From Rikenellaceae bacterium (GTDB lineage: Bacteria > Bacteroidota > Bacteroidia > Bacteroidales > UBA932): DNA of 8,380 bases. The position numbers were made by a program, and so were the translations under genes. The notes under the pieces were generated by a model. It worked only from the letters and a program-made list of their open reading frames with translations, searched no databases and was not told the DNA's origin. This document shows positions 7,987 to 8,380 of the stretch, piece by piece; positions within the stretch are counted from its first letter, which is position 1; the number at the start of each line of letters is the position of its first letter. The DNA lies in NCBI GenBank assembly GCA_003513895.1, contig DOSU01000042.1, forward strand, positions 2,393 through 10,772, in the 5' to 3' direction.

Positions 7987-8380
7987 TTATATTTTAACTA
8001 TTAGCTCCATACCAAATGAGAATGTTCCTACATTTCTCTCTGTGAGTGTGCCTGACTTTGTAGTCGACTGATATGGGGTGTAGAAGAATGCATTATTCAC
8101 GAAGAATGAGAATCCGAGTGACTTAGAAATATCCTTCTGAAGTCTTCCGTTTACAATCCATATTGGTTTCTGAATTGTAGGGTCGATATCTTTTGGATCT
8201 CTTATCTGATCCTGAAGCAATATGCCCTTTATCCGGTATTCAGAATCGTTTAGCATACCCGGAGTTATCTCATGATAACTGAGGTCTGTGTCAAACCATC
8301 CGATAGGAGAACTCTTTTGATTGGTAGTATTTGAGTAGTTGTACCATATAACCTGTCCGGTAAATGAGGCTACCATCTTA
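7987..8380 (-). CDS. TonB-dependent outer-membrane receptor, C-terminal end (partial)
   Basis: This is the last 130 residues of a protein whose start lies beyond the right edge; the frame is still open at the edge, so the first Met inside the window is not a start. The sequence alternates polar and hydrophobic residues as in outer-membrane strands. It includes a WIVNGRLQKDISKSLGFSFF segment, a VNNAFFYTPYQ turn and a closing FGMEL strand, which is the usual ending of large Bacteroidota TonB-dependent receptors. Such receptors import bulky ligands across the outer membrane using TonB/ExbBD energy. The plug, TonB box and N-terminal domains are not visible, so ligand class cannot be inferred from it. 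The last residue is Ile rather than the usual aromatic. The stop is 11 bases before the DUF4876 lipoprotein start, so the two are probably co-transcribed. Another large beta-barrel family is the main alternative. Confidence 0.78.
   Translation of the reverse strand, partial: KMVASFTGQVIWYNYSNTTNQKSSPIGWFDTDLSYHEITPGMLNDSEYRIKGILLQDQIRDPKDIDPTIQKPIWIVNGRLQKDISKSLGFSFFVNNAFFYTPYQSTTKSGTLTERNVGTFSFGMELIVKI

Larger units (their letters stand above)
1..8380 (-). other. Predicted six-gene envelope operon (receptor, lipoproteins, barrel, two peptidases)
   Basis: Six consecutive genes share one strand with gaps of 11, 6, 7, 10 and 39 bases and no visible terminator or promoter between them. This is strong sequence evidence for a single transcript or tight co-regulation. 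The promoter and any regulator must lie right of the window, and the operon may continue to the left beyond the S46 gene. All five proteins with a visible N-terminus have export signals. The order is outer-membrane transporter first, then lipoprotein, barrel, lipoprotein, endopeptidase and exopeptidase, which mirrors the path a peptide cargo would take. Confidence 0.8.

Overview
The window looks like part of one long operon from a member of the Bacteroidota, most likely the order Bacteroidales. The evidence is the protein families present (the end of a TonB-dependent outer-membrane receptor, DUF4876 and DUF6850-type proteins, an HExxHxxGxxH zinc protease of the DUF5117/DUF4953 type, and an S46 peptidase). 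The A-rich gene starts without Shine-Dalgarno sequences fit this too. Base composition is moderately AT-rich by eye. The genus cannot be told.

Every supported gene lies on the minus strand, so transcription runs from high to low coordinates. In that order they are: the C-terminal end of a TonB-dependent receptor (8380-7987, its start outside the window); a DUF4876 lipoprotein (7975-6755); a DUF6850-like outer-membrane beta-barrel protein (6748-5168); a lipoprotein with two Calx-beta-like repeats and an unassigned C-terminal half (5160-3670); a met-zincin zinc protease (3659-1416); and the first two thirds of an S46 serine peptidase (1376-1, running off the left edge). The gaps are 11, 6, 7, 10 and 39 bases. 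No promoter, terminator, RNA gene, mobile element or CRISPR array was found, and coding sequence fills almost the whole window.

All five proteins whose N-terminus is visible carry export signals. Two have lipobox cysteines, and three look like signal-peptidase-I substrates. The set therefore reads as an envelope machine: an energised outer-membrane transporter, two lipoproteins, a second outer-membrane barrel, an endopeptidase and a terminal exopeptidase. My working inference is a binding, import and digestion locus for proteins or peptides (or a cofactor held by a protein), analogous in logic to a polysaccharide utilization locus but with peptidases in place of glycosidases and no SusD in view. 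The cargo is unknown.

The two most unusual points are the gene combination itself and the active-site region of the S46 protein. The S46 protein keeps the catalytic His and Asp but has lost the two cysteines that flank the His region in typical members. It also carries Tyr where the family normally has Trp in the TDNW motif.
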